Source: Streptomyces globisporus
GTDB taxonomy: Bacteria; Actinomycetota; Actinomycetes; Streptomycetales; Streptomycetaceae
Reading direction: 5' to 3'
Assembly: GCF_003501885.1 (NCBI RefSeq)
Contig: NZ_QWFA01000004.1
Span: 1 to 64,000, forward strand
DNA: 64,000 nt
Shown: positions 36,507-43,899 of the stretch, piece after piece
How the letters are laid out: every line of letters starts with the position of its first letter
Position numbering within the stretch: the first letter of the stretch is position 1
The notes under the pieces: model-generated
Database searches by the model: none
The model's input: only the letters and a program-made list of their open reading frames with translations
Told to the model about the DNA's origin: nothing
Made by a program: the position numbers and the translations under genes

Positions 36507-37496
36507 TCACTCCTCCAGGGTCAGACCCTTGCGGAGCTTGGTCAGCGTGCGGGAGAGCAGCCGGGAGACGTGCATCTGCGAGATGTTCAGCTCCTCGCCG
36601 ATCTCCGACTGCGTCATGTTGCTGACGAAGCGGAGCGAGAGGATCATCCGGTCCCGGGCGGGCAGCGAGGCGATCAGCGGCTTCAGCGACTCGACGTACT
36701 CGATGCCTTCGAGGCCGTGGTCCTCGTAGCCGATGCGGTCCGCGAGGGCGCCCTCGCCGTCGTCCTCCTCGGGCTTGGCGTCCAGCGAGCTCGCGGTGTA
36801 CGCGTTGCTCGCGGACATGCCCTCGACGACCTCGTCCGGGGTGATGCCGAGACGCTCGGACAGCTCCGCCACGGTGGGCGCGCGGTCCAGCTGCTGGGAG
36901 AGCTCGTCGCCCGCCTTCGCCAGGTCGAGCCGCAGCTCCTGGAGCCGGCGCGGTACGCGCACCGACCAGCTGGTGTCACGGAAGAAGCGCTTGATCTCGC
37001 CGACGATCGTCGGCATCGCGAAGGTCGGGAACTCCACACCGCGGCTCAGTTCGAACCGGTCGATCGCCTTGATCAGGCCGATGGTGCCGACCTGGACGAT
37101 GTCCTCCATCGGCTCGCTGCGGGAGCGGAACCGGGAGGCGGCGAACTTGACGAGCGCGAGGTTCAGCTCGACGAGGGTGTTACGGACGTAGCTGTACTCG
37201 TGGGTGCCCTCTTCGAGGGACTCCAGCCGCTCGAAGAGCGTCTTCGACAGGGCCCTGGCGTCCAGAGCGCCCACTTCGGCGTAGGGCGGGATCTCGGGAA
37301 GCCCTTCGAGCCCTTCGAGGCCCTCGCCGGAAGCGCCGGAGAAGTCTGAGGTGGTGCTGGTGGTGCCGGTGGTGCTGTTCGTGCTGGTGCGCGGGCCGGG
37401 GACGGCGCTCGCGGCGGGGGAGTCGGAATTGGTCGGTCCCTGAGGACATGCCGACGACGCGTTCTGGGTACGCGCTACGTCGAGCCGGGGTGACAT
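36507..37496 (-). CDS. σB/σF-family RNA polymerase sigma factor
   Basis: 329 residues; ATG with GGAGGAG 5 nt upstream. A Ser/Thr-rich tail of about 65 residues precedes complete sigma regions 2 (LVKFAASRFRSRSEPMEDIVQVGTIGLIKAIDRF), 3 (SWSVRVPRRLQELRLDL) and 4 (MTQSEIGEELNISQMHVSRLLSRTL). It belongs to the SigB/SigF/SigG group controlled by partner switching. The position beside hutI recalls the sigI locus of S. coelicolor. The divergent STAS and RsbW-like genes are the likely control module. Confidence 0.92.
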   Translation of the reverse strand: MSPRLDVARTQNASSACPQGPTNSDSPAASAVPGPRTSTNSTTGTTSTTSDFSGASGEGLEGLEGLPEIPPYAEVGALDARALSKTLFERLESLEEGTHEYSYVRNTLVELNLALVKFAASRFRSRSEPMEDIVQVGTIGLIKAIDRFELSRGVEFPTFAMPTIVGEIKRFFRDTSWSVRVPRRLQELRLDLAKAGDELSQQLDRAPTVAELSERLGITPDEVVEGMSASNAYTASSLDAKPEEDDGEGALADRIGYEDHGLEGIEYVESLKPLIASLPARDRMILSLRFVSNMTQSEIGEELNISQMHVSRLLSRTLTKLRKGLTLEE

Positions 37497-37595
37497 GGTT
37501 CTCCTCCATCGTTCTCGGCATATGGCTGCCGATGCCCATACGTGTTCCTGCGGTGAAGCGGCGCCTCCAAAGCCGGTCGCATTTCTGGTGTCCCT

Positions 37596-37607
37596 CTACC
37601 CATACCC
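37596..37607 (-). promoter_or_regulatory. σB-type -10 element upstream of the sigma gene
   Basis: On the minus strand two tandem words GGGTAT (37602-37607) and GGGTAG (37596-37601) match the σB/σF -10 consensus. No exact GTTT -35 is visible 14-16 bp upstream. It suggests autoregulation of the sigma gene with a leader of about 95 nt. Confidence 0.4.
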
Positions 37608-37780
37608 GGTCTTGACCAGCAGTGACAAGCGCCAATTGCCGCTATATGTCCGGTTTGTTGAGGTCTCCGACTACCGTGTGGCGTGCGGAACGCGTACTGT
37701 TTTACGCACGTCGGCGGCAGCTACGCATCAGCCGCACAGGCAGTGACGCGCACAGTGACGAACGGCGAAGAGGGACAGGC

Positions 37781-38149
37781 ATGGACCGCGGGACGGTCGG
37801 CAGTGCGAACCGGGGTCGGCTTCAGGTCGAGGCCCGGACCGAGGGGCGCAGCGAGGTGGTGACCCCGGTGGGTGAGCTCGATCACCACACCGCGGATCTG
37901 CTGCGCGAGCCTCTGGAGAATGCGGTCGAGCAGGGGCGGTCACGCCTGGTGGTCGACTGCTCCCGTCTGGATTTCTGCGATTCCACCGGGCTGAACGTGC
38001 TGCTCGGCGCCCGCCTCAAGGCGGAGGCGGCCGGGGGTGGCGTCCATCTGGCCGGAATGCTGCCCGTCGTGGCGAGGGTGTTCGAGATCACCGGCGCGGA
38101 GGCGGTCTTCACCGTCCACGCCACGCTCGAAGAGGCCCTGGCCACCTGA
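37781..38149 (+). CDS. STAS-domain anti-sigma factor antagonist
   Basis: 122 residues, one STAS domain (VVTPVGELDHHTADLLREPL to the end). The phosphorylatable Ser68 is in the canonical FCDSTGLNVLLG loop. In partner switching, the unphosphorylated form binds the anti-sigma kinase and frees the sigma factor. The RsbW-like kinase follows 210 nt downstream and the sigma gene is divergent, so all three partners are together. Confidence 0.92.
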   Translation: MDRGTVGSANRGRLQVEARTEGRSEVVTPVGELDHHTADLLREPLENAVEQGRSRLVVDCSRLDFCDSTGLNVLLGARLKAEAAGGGVHLAGMLPVVARVFEITGAEAVFTVHATLEEALAT

Positions 38150-38311
38150 CCCGGCACGGCCGTGCGACCGCGGACATCCCTGATGTCGGCTGTGTCACGC
38201 GATCGTGTGCCTCAAGTGGGTGTTGTTGCGACATGGCAGGGCAGGAGACACCCCGGCGGTGCCCCGCAAGGGCTCCGGCACACTCGGTAACTGATCACTA
38301 TCTGTTCAACG

Positions 38312-38343
38312 GCGACATGGCGACATGGCGACATGGCGAATCG
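38312..38343 (+). repeat. tandem 8-bp repeats (GCGACATG) before the RsbW-like gene
   Basis: Three perfect copies of GCGACATG (38312-38335) and one degenerate copy (38336-38343) end 16 nt before the start codon; a further lone copy is at 38228-38235. Each unit carries an ATG in a shifted frame. The array lies in the leader of the next gene. Confidence 0.85.
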
Positions 38344-38359
38344 GTGAGGTGAAGCGCTG

Positions 38360-38851
38360 ATGAGCACCACCCGGCAGCATCCGCCGGGCGACCTCGGTCG
38401 CGAGCCGGACGAAGCGGGCGCAGCCTCGCCCGTCCCGGCCGAGCGGCAGTGGCGCACGCTCTCGCTCGCGCAGGCCAGCGGCATCGTTCCGACGGCCCGG
38501 GACTTCGCCCGGCAGGCGCTGCACGACTGGGGCTGGCTCCCCGCGTCCACCGCGGACCGCAGGGCCGCCGCCGAGGACGTCCTGCTGGTCGTCTCCGAGC
38601 TGGTGACCAACGCCTGCCTGCACGCGGAGGGACCTGAGGAGCTCCGCATCGGCCGCACCCCCAAGGGGCTGCGGGTGGAGGTCGTCGACCGGGGCGCAGG
38701 ACAGCCCGCACCCCGTACGCCGCACCGCGCCGGCCGACCCGGGGGCCACGGCATGTTCATCGTGCAGCGCCTCTGCCTCGACTGGGGCGTGCTGCGTACG
38801 CCGGAGGCCCCGGGCAAGACCGTCTGGGCGGAGCTCGCCGCTCCCGCCTAG
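38360..38851 (+). CDS. RsbW-like anti-sigma serine kinase
   Basis: 163 residues; ATG with GAGGTG about 8 nt upstream. The GHKL ATPase fold is shown by the N-box SELVTNACLHA (about 78-88), the G1 box VVDRGAG and the G2-like GGHGMFIVQRL. The first 35 residues are polar and likely disordered. Such proteins bind sigma factors and phosphorylate STAS antagonists. The pair with the STAS gene upstream supports this role. Confidence 0.88.
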   Translation: MSTTRQHPPGDLGREPDEAGAASPVPAERQWRTLSLAQASGIVPTARDFARQALHDWGWLPASTADRRAAAEDVLLVVSELVTNACLHAEGPEELRIGRTPKGLRVEVVDRGAGQPAPRTPHRAGRPGGHGMFIVQRLCLDWGVLRTPEAPGKTVWAELAAPA

Positions 38852-38874
38852 CCGCAACCCTCTCTACCGCACGA

Positions 38875-38903
38875 AAAGAGCGCGCCGGATCGGCGCGCTC
38901 TTT
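38875..38903 (+). terminator. strong terminator after RsbW-like gene
   Basis: A 13-bp perfect stem (38875-38887 with 38891-38903), 3-nt loop, followed by GTCTTCC. It is flanked by A-rich sequence upstream, so it is a near-ideal intrinsic terminator. Confidence 0.85.
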
Positions 38904-38946
38904 GTCTTCCCTCCATCAGGACCCGGGCGTACCTTGAGCGCCCAAT

Positions 38947-38961
38947 CTGATGTGCCGTCAG
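38947..38961. promoter_or_regulatory. operator-like palindrome CTGATG-TGC-CGTCAG
   Basis: A 15-bp imperfect palindrome (6-bp arms, one G-T pair) 60 bp before the first surface-protein gene. It is a candidate binding site for a regulator of the 39-43 kb operon. Confidence 0.35.
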
Positions 38962-39020
38962 CGATGTGTGCCCGTACGGTTCGTGGCGCGCGGCGGCGTC
39001 CGGCAAGAGGGGAACACGAG

Positions 39021-39737
39021 GTGCCGAACCACAAGCGGACAACTCTCGCGCTGGCGGCCGCGCTGGCGGGCTCGATCGTGGTGACGGGCGCGCCCGCCGC
39101 GTACGCCGAGGTCGTGGACGTCAACTACCAGTGTGTGACGCCCATCGGGCCCAAAGGGGCGGTCTCGCCCATCGACATCAAGAGCGTCAAGAGCGGCGGT
39201 GGCTACAAGCTCACCATGTCCTTCCAGAAGGGCGTCTCCTCCAGCCCGGTCGAGCTGGGGAAGGGGGCCATGAACCCGAGTGCCGTGATCGAACTGGGCG
39301 GTGCGGAGACGGGCGAGGTCCAGGTCTCCGGCCCGGCCAACGCCGAGGCGATTCCGGCCAACACCCCTATCAAAATCAGTGACTTGTCGGGGACGTACAC
39401 CCCGAAGAAGAGCGGCAAGGTCACCTTCACCGCCGGGGTGCTCACCATCAAGGCCCTCGGCACGACCACCACCTGTACGCCCAAGAACAGCCCCGGCCCG
39501 TCCCTCGAACTCGACGTCCAGGGGGCGGGCGGTTCGTCGGGCGGTGGCTCCACCGGGGGTTCGACCGGCGGCTCCACCGGCGGTGCCTCGGGAGGTGCTT
39601 CGGACGGTGGCGAACTGCCCCGTACCGGCCCGCTGGACTCGGCGGCGGCGCTCGGCACGCTCGGCGGCACCGTGCTGCTGACCGGAGTGGCCGGAGTGCT
39701 CTGGCTGACCCGGCGCGGACAGCGCTCCGCAGGCTGA
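39021..39737 (+). CDS. LPXTG-anchored secreted protein with a Cys-pair beta-sandwich-like domain
   Basis: 238 residues; GTG with AGGGG 8 nt upstream. Signal peptide of about 29 residues (ending AAYA). One domain (about 32-170) starts YQCVTPIG and ends TTTTCTP, so two Cys likely form a disulfide. A Gly/Ser/Thr linker with repeated GGST units is followed by LPRTG (199-203), a hydrophobic stretch and a basic RRGQR tail: a sortase sorting signal. The same domain occurs in the 41809 gene. It resembles DUF6801-type actinobacterial proteins. Function unknown. Confidence 0.8.
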   Translation: MPNHKRTTLALAAALAGSIVVTGAPAAYAEVVDVNYQCVTPIGPKGAVSPIDIKSVKSGGGYKLTMSFQKGVSSSPVELGKGAMNPSAVIELGGAETGEVQVSGPANAEAIPANTPIKISDLSGTYTPKKSGKVTFTAGVLTIKALGTTTTCTPKNSPGPSLELDVQGAGGSSGGGSTGGSTGGSTGGASGGASDGGELPRTGPLDSAAALGTLGGTVLLTGVAGVLWLTRRGQRSAG

Positions 39738-39788
39738 TCACGGCCCGCACGGCAGCGCCATCGCCGCCGGAAGGCAAAGGAGCCGCCC

Positions 39789-40730
39789 ATGTCGCCACCT
39801 ACCCCGCGCCGCCGCCTGGCGCTGCCCGTCCTCACGGCTGCGCTCGCCGCGCTGCTGTGCGGGCTCGCGCCCCCGGCCGCCGCCGACGACGGACCGGCCG
39901 ACTGGACGGCCCGGCCCGCCGGCGGAGGCGCCGACCGGGACGCCCGGCCGTACGTCTATCTGGAGGGCACCCCCGGCACGGTCCTCCAGGACCGGCTCGC
40001 GGTGACCAACTCCGGCCGGGCCCCGCTGACCGTACGGCTCCGGGGCGACGGCCGGGCCGGGGCCTGGATCAGGTTCGCCGAGGACACGGTCACCGTCCCG
40101 GCCCGGACCCGCGCCGAAGTACCGCTCGCCCTCACGGTGCCGCACAACGCGGTGCCCGGCGACGCCGCCGGGGAGGCCGTGGCCACCGGCGGGGGCGAGG
40201 AGATCCGCGTGCCGGTCCGGGTCCGGACCGTCGGCCCGACGCTGGCGGCGCTCGGCGTCGAGGACGTCGAGGTGTCCGGCGGGACCATCCGGTACGCCCT
40301 GGTCAACCGGGGCAACGCGATGCTGAGGCCCTGGCTGGCGGTGCGCGCCGAGGGGGTGTTCGGCACCCTGCTGGACCGCCCGGAACGGCCTCTGCCGCTG
40401 GAGCTGGCCCCCGGCCGGAGGGTCGAGCGGACCGAACCCTGGCCCGACGCGCCGGCCCTGGACGCGGTCACCGTACGGCTGCGGGTCACCGCGTCGGGGG
40501 GTGTCCGGGACGAGGCCGAGGCATCGGCGACGTACCTGCCGGTAGCTCCGGCCGTCGGCGCCGGGCTGCTGGTCCTCGGCGGCTTGGCCGCGCTCGCCTC
40601 CGGCGCGTATCGAAGACGGCGCAGCGGGCGCGCGGCCCCGCAGCCGCCTCCGGCCGAGGAGCAGCCCCCGGTCGACGAACAACCCCCGGCGGCCATCGAA
40701 CCGTTGCTGAAGGCGGGAGCGAGAACGTGA
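39789..40730 (+). CDS. secreted membrane-anchored DUF916-like protein
   Basis: 313 residues; ATG with AAGGAG 6 nt upstream. Signal peptide ends at PPAAADD. The exported region contains Ig-like beta strands: DARPYVYLEGTPGTVLQDRLAVTNSG... ADTVTVPA-type spacing as in DUF916/WxL-associated and COG1470 proteins, and a second domain (about 155-245). A C-terminal membrane helix (about 250-272) is followed by a Pro/Glu/Gln-rich cytoplasmic tail. It may bind peptidoglycan or organise the neighbouring surface proteins. The stop overlaps the next start (GTGA). Confidence 0.72.
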   Translation: MSPPTPRRRLALPVLTAALAALLCGLAPPAAADDGPADWTARPAGGGADRDARPYVYLEGTPGTVLQDRLAVTNSGRAPLTVRLRGDGRAGAWIRFAEDTVTVPARTRAEVPLALTVPHNAVPGDAAGEAVATGGGEEIRVPVRVRTVGPTLAALGVEDVEVSGGTIRYALVNRGNAMLRPWLAVRAEGVFGTLLDRPERPLPLELAPGRRVERTEPWPDAPALDAVTVRLRVTASGGVRDEAEASATYLPVAPAVGAGLLVLGGLAALASGAYRRRRSGRAAPQPPPAEEQPPVDEQPPAAIEPLLKAGART

Positions 40731-41812
40731 CGCGGCAGCTCGGACCCAAAGCCCCTCGCCCGACCCGGCCGACCGGCCCCCTTCCCCTGACCGCCCTCCT
40801 GGCCCTCCTCGCCTTCCTGTCCGCCCTGTTCGTCCTGAGCGCGCCGGACGCGTGGGCGGCCGACGGCGACCCCGCCGTCAGCCTGTCCAAGAAGGAGGCG
40901 GGCAAGGGCGGGGAGATCACCGTCAGGGGCAGCGGCTGGCGGCCCGACGCGCTGCTGATGCTGCTGATCTGCGGTCAGTCCACGCCGGAGCGGGGCGTCA
41001 TCGGCGGCACCAACTCCTGCGCCAACGCCGACGGCCGCGCCGTCACGACCGACAAGAAGGGCGCCTTCAGCAAGAAGCTGCCGGTGACCGAACCGCCGAA
41101 ACCGTGCCCCTGCGTGGTGCACGTCGCCCCGGTGACGGGTGAACAGGCTCTGGCCGACGCGGTGTTCACGGTGGCGGGCCATCCCACCGCGGATCTGCCG
41201 CGCCAGGGCGGCGACGGGAAGCTCGCCGTGCTGGCCACCACCCGCCTGGAGGGCGACAGCTCCTTGCTCACCTGGTTCGGGGCCCCGCCCGCCCGCCGGC
41301 TCGTCCTCACCGTGGGCAATCTCGGGTCGGACCCGGTTGAGGACCCCGTCTTCGAGATCGGCACCGCGCACGGCGTCTACGCGCCGCAGTGGGAGGAACG
41401 CCAGTGGCGCGGCACGGTCGCGCCCGGCGGCAGGGCGCGGATCGAGCTGCCGGTCGAGCTGTCCGCGGGCGCGCACGGCGACTACCAGGTCTCCCTGCGG
41501 TACGGGGACAAGGTGCTGGCCGAGCAGCCGTGGGGGGTGGGCCGACCCTGGGGCGTCACGCTCTTCTGGGTCCTGCTCTGCCTGGTCGTTCCGGCGGCGG
41601 TCTTCCGTTTCGGCATGGCGGTCGTGGACAAGGTCCGGCCCCGCCCCGCCGGCGCGCACCGCATGCGGAGGCCGACCGCGACCCCCACCGCCACCGCGAG
41701 GACGAAGGCGAAGACGAACACGAACGCGACCACGGCCGTGCTGCCGTGGTTCACCCCGGATTCCGCACCGTCAGAGAACCGACCCCGACCCACGACGAAG
41801 GGACAAGCGTGA
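40727..41812 (+). CDS. secreted neocarzinostatin-like Ig-fold protein with C-terminal membrane helix
   Basis: 361 residues from the GTG at 40727. A signal helix (about 17-44, ending DAWAAD) leads to an Ig-like domain whose start GKGGEITVRGSGWRPDALL and paired Cys (LLICG, NSCAN) recall neocarzinostatin-type apoproteins. PKPCPCVVHV holds a further Cys pair. A second beta domain (about 150-275) precedes a membrane helix (about 280-300) and a long Thr/Arg/Ala-rich cytoplasmic tail. It overlaps both neighbours by 4 nt, so the three genes are coupled. Confidence 0.7.
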   Translation: MTRQLGPKAPRPTRPTGPLPLTALLALLAFLSALFVLSAPDAWAADGDPAVSLSKKEAGKGGEITVRGSGWRPDALLMLLICGQSTPERGVIGGTNSCANADGRAVTTDKKGAFSKKLPVTEPPKPCPCVVHVAPVTGEQALADAVFTVAGHPTADLPRQGGDGKLAVLATTRLEGDSSLLTWFGAPPARRLVLTVGNLGSDPVEDPVFEIGTAHGVYAPQWEERQWRGTVAPGGRARIELPVELSAGAHGDYQVSLRYGDKVLAEQPWGVGRPWGVTLFWVLLCLVVPAAVFRFGMAVVDKVRPRPAGAHRMRRPTATPTATARTKAKTNTNATTAVLPWFTPDSAPSENRPRPTTKGQA

Positions 41813-43197
41813 GAACGCAACGGAGGATGAGCGCGGCAGGAGTCGCGCTGATGCTCGGCGGCGCGGGCATCCTGATGGCCGCGAGCCCGGCCCAGGCCGC
41901 CGAGGTCAGTTACGCGACGGAGTGCGTCCCGCCGCCGATCTCGGGACTGCCCGCCGTGCAGGGCACCACGAAGGTGGAGCTGACTGCTCCGGCCGAGGCG
42001 AAGGTGGGCGACGAGATCGAGGTCGTCTGGAAGACGGTCGAGGCCGCGTCCAAGAACCCGGACGTGCTGGACCTGGGGGCGGACACGGTCAAGCCGACCG
42101 GAACCGTCACCCTGGGCGGCGCGGCGAGCGGCGAACTGAAGCTGGAGGGCCCCCGGCAGAACCCGCCGATCCCCAAGAACAGCCCGATGGTGCTGCCCGA
42201 CATGAAGGGCACGCTGAAGCTGGAGAAGGCCGGGGAGATCACGCTGACCCCGGGCGCGTACAACATCAACGTGTCCAAGCCGATCTCCACGGACACCAAG
42301 TGCGCGCCGAAGGAGGAGGTGCGGCCGGGCGCCACGATCAAGGTCACCGAGGGCGGCGGCTCCACCACCGGAGGCACCACCTCCGGCGGTACGACGACGG
42401 GCGGCACGACCACCGGAGGCACCACCTCCGGCGGTACGACGACGGGCGGCACGACCACCGGCGGCGCGACCACCGGAGGCACGGACTCCGGCGGAACCAC
42501 GTCCGGGGGCGGCGACGGCGGAAGCACCGGCGGCGGAGGCGGCGAGACCGACTTCCCCGGCAAGGAGGTGTCCGTCGCCTACGCGTGCAAGACCCCCATC
42601 GGGGACAAGAACGCCACCTCACCGGTCCGCATCAGCGCCAAGAAGAGCGGCGGCGACTACGCCCTGACGGTGAAGTTCAGCAAGTCCGTGATGGACAGTC
42701 CGATCGACATCCCGGCCAACCAGGTCAAGCCGTCCATGGAGGTCAGGCTCGGCGGGGCGGACCAGGGCACGGTCAAGGTCGAGGGGCCGCTGAACAAGGA
42801 GGTCATCAAGACCGGCGCCCCGATCGAGATCCCGGATCTCACCGGCACGTACAAGCCCGGCGCGAGCGGGAAGTCCACGCTCAGCCCCGGCGTCCTGACG
42901 GTGATGGCCGCCGGTACGACGACCACCTGCACCCCGCCCGCCGGTGTGGCCGTCTCCCTGGAGCTGGACACATCCGCCCAGCCGGGCGGCGCGTCCGGCG
43001 GCAGCGGCGGGGCTGCGGGCTCCGGCGGAGCCGCGGCGTCCGGCGGCGGCACGGACTCGGGCGGCGGCCTGGCCGCCACCGGGGCCGAGGACGGCGGTGC
43101 GCTGAGGGCACTCGGCCTGGTCGCCGGCACGGCGATCCTGCTGGGCGGCGCGGTGTTCACGTTCACCCCGTGGCGGAAGCTGCGCGGCCTGCGCTGA
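41809..43197 (+). CDS. two-domain secreted protein with LAATG sorting signal
   Basis: 462 residues; GTG with AAGGGA upstream. Signal peptide ends at AQAAEV. Domain 1 (about 30-180) and domain 2 (about 250-385) are related to each other, and domain 2 is close to the 39021 protein (YACKTPIG ... AGTTTTCTP). A Thr/Gly linker (TTGGTTSGG units) joins them. The C-terminus has LAATG (421-425), a hydrophobic segment and a basic end, matching Streptomyces class E sortase signals of the LAXTG type. The last 31 nt of the gene are tandemly duplicated beyond the stop. Confidence 0.8.
   Translation: MRTQRRMSAAGVALMLGGAGILMAASPAQAAEVSYATECVPPPISGLPAVQGTTKVELTAPAEAKVGDEIEVVWKTVEAASKNPDVLDLGADTVKPTGTVTLGGAASGELKLEGPRQNPPIPKNSPMVLPDMKGTLKLEKAGEITLTPGAYNINVSKPISTDTKCAPKEEVRPGATIKVTEGGGSTTGGTTSGGTTTGGTTTGGTTSGGTTTGGTTTGGATTGGTDSGGTTSGGGDGGSTGGGGGETDFPGKEVSVAYACKTPIGDKNATSPVRISAKKSGGDYALTVKFSKSVMDSPIDIPANQVKPSMEVRLGGADQGTVKVEGPLNKEVIKTGAPIEIPDLTGTYKPGASGKSTLSPGVLTVMAAGTTTTCTPPAGVAVSLELDTSAQPGGASGGSGGAAGSGGAAASGGGTDSGGGLAATGAEDGGALRALGLVAGTAILLGGAVFTFTPWRKLRGLR
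42364..42453 (+). repeat. two perfect 45-bp tandem repeats encoding Thr/Gly linker
   Basis: A 45-bp unit (15 codons, TTGGTTSGGTTTGGT) occurs at 42364-42408 and 42409-42453 without mismatch, followed by partial units. Identity at the nucleotide level indicates recent duplication and a linker that can change length in frame. Confidence 0.85.
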
Positions 43198-43228
43198 CCC
43201 GTGGCGGAAGCTGCGCGGCATGCGCTGA
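43167..43228 (+). repeat. 31-bp tandem duplication covering a gene end and its stop codon
   Basis: 43167-43197 (last 9 codons of the 41809 gene with TGA) is repeated immediately at 43198-43228 with a single C-to-A difference. The second copy is untranslated. Confidence 0.9.
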
Positions 43229-43239
43229 GCGGGTGCCAC

Positions 43240-43272
43240 GAGCCTGGACCGGGCCGTTCTCGGTCCAGGCTC
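43240..43272 (+). terminator. terminator of the surface-protein operon
   Basis: A 12-bp perfect stem (43240-43251 with 43261-43272) with a 9-nt loop. Confidence 0.78.
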
Positions 43273-43434
43273 AGAACTAGCTCAAATCGCCCGCCTCACC
43301 TTGCTCGTACAAGATCGAGAAGGCTAGGTTCCTCAGGTGCCCCTTCGCAGGAGCGAAGGGAATAATCTGGGTGCGGCGCTCACCGGCAGGCTTGACCACC
43401 CGCCGGACCCGCACCGGTGGAGAAGAGGAACATC

Positions 43435-43800
43435 ATGAAGGTGAACTGGGGGAAGAAGGCTGCGACGGGCGTGCTCGCCGGCCTCCTGATGACGTCCGGA
43501 CTGTCGCTCGCGACTGCGGCGCCCGCCGCCGCGGCCGGTGCGAAGTACACCTGCAAGGCCACGCCCAGCCTCTCGCTGGGGCGTCCGGTCTCGACGTCGT
43601 CCTGTAAGAAGTCGTCCAAGGGGAAGGCCGTCAAGAAGCACCGCGCCGTGCTCGTGTGCGACGTCGTGCGCGGCCGGGGCGCCGAGCACACCATCCCGTG
43701 GACGGTGTTCGGCGACTGGAAGAAGCCCGGCGAGAAGTCCTCGGTGAAGTGCGGGTTCAGCAGCTTCCTGCGCAGCGTCAAGGTCGAGACCAAGAAGTAG
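43435..43800 (+). CDS. small basic secreted protein with four cysteines
   Basis: 121 residues; ATG with GAGGA 5 nt upstream. Signal peptide of about 35 residues (ending AAAAG). The mature part of about 87 residues is Lys-rich with four Cys (YTCKA, SSCKK, LVCDV, VKCGF), consistent with two disulfides. No family is recognised; a small basic secreted effector, inhibitor or wall-binding protein is possible. It has its own leader of about 160 nt after the operon terminator. Confidence 0.72.
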   Translation: MKVNWGKKAATGVLAGLLMTSGLSLATAAPAAAAGAKYTCKATPSLSLGRPVSTSSCKKSSKGKAVKKHRAVLVCDVVRGRGAEHTIPWTVFGDWKKPGEKSSVKCGFSSFLRSVKVETKK

Positions 43801-43831
43801 TCGCGCCCCGGATACATCCGCCCGACGGCAA

Positions 43832-43878
43832 ACGGCAGTGGGGCCGCACGAGAAGCTCTCGTGCGGCCCCACTGCCGT
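43832..43878. terminator. 22-bp perfect bidirectional terminator
   Basis: 43832-43853 pairs perfectly with 43857-43878 around a 3-nt loop, between convergent genes ending at 43800 (+) and 43900 (-). It is among the longest perfect stems in the window. Confidence 0.85.
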
Positions 43879-43899
43879 AGTCACGTCCCCTGCGGGGAG

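Noticed and set aside
42364-42490. CRISPR-like repeat array
   Set aside because: The repeats are contiguous, have no spacers and encode a Thr/Gly linker within a secreted protein.
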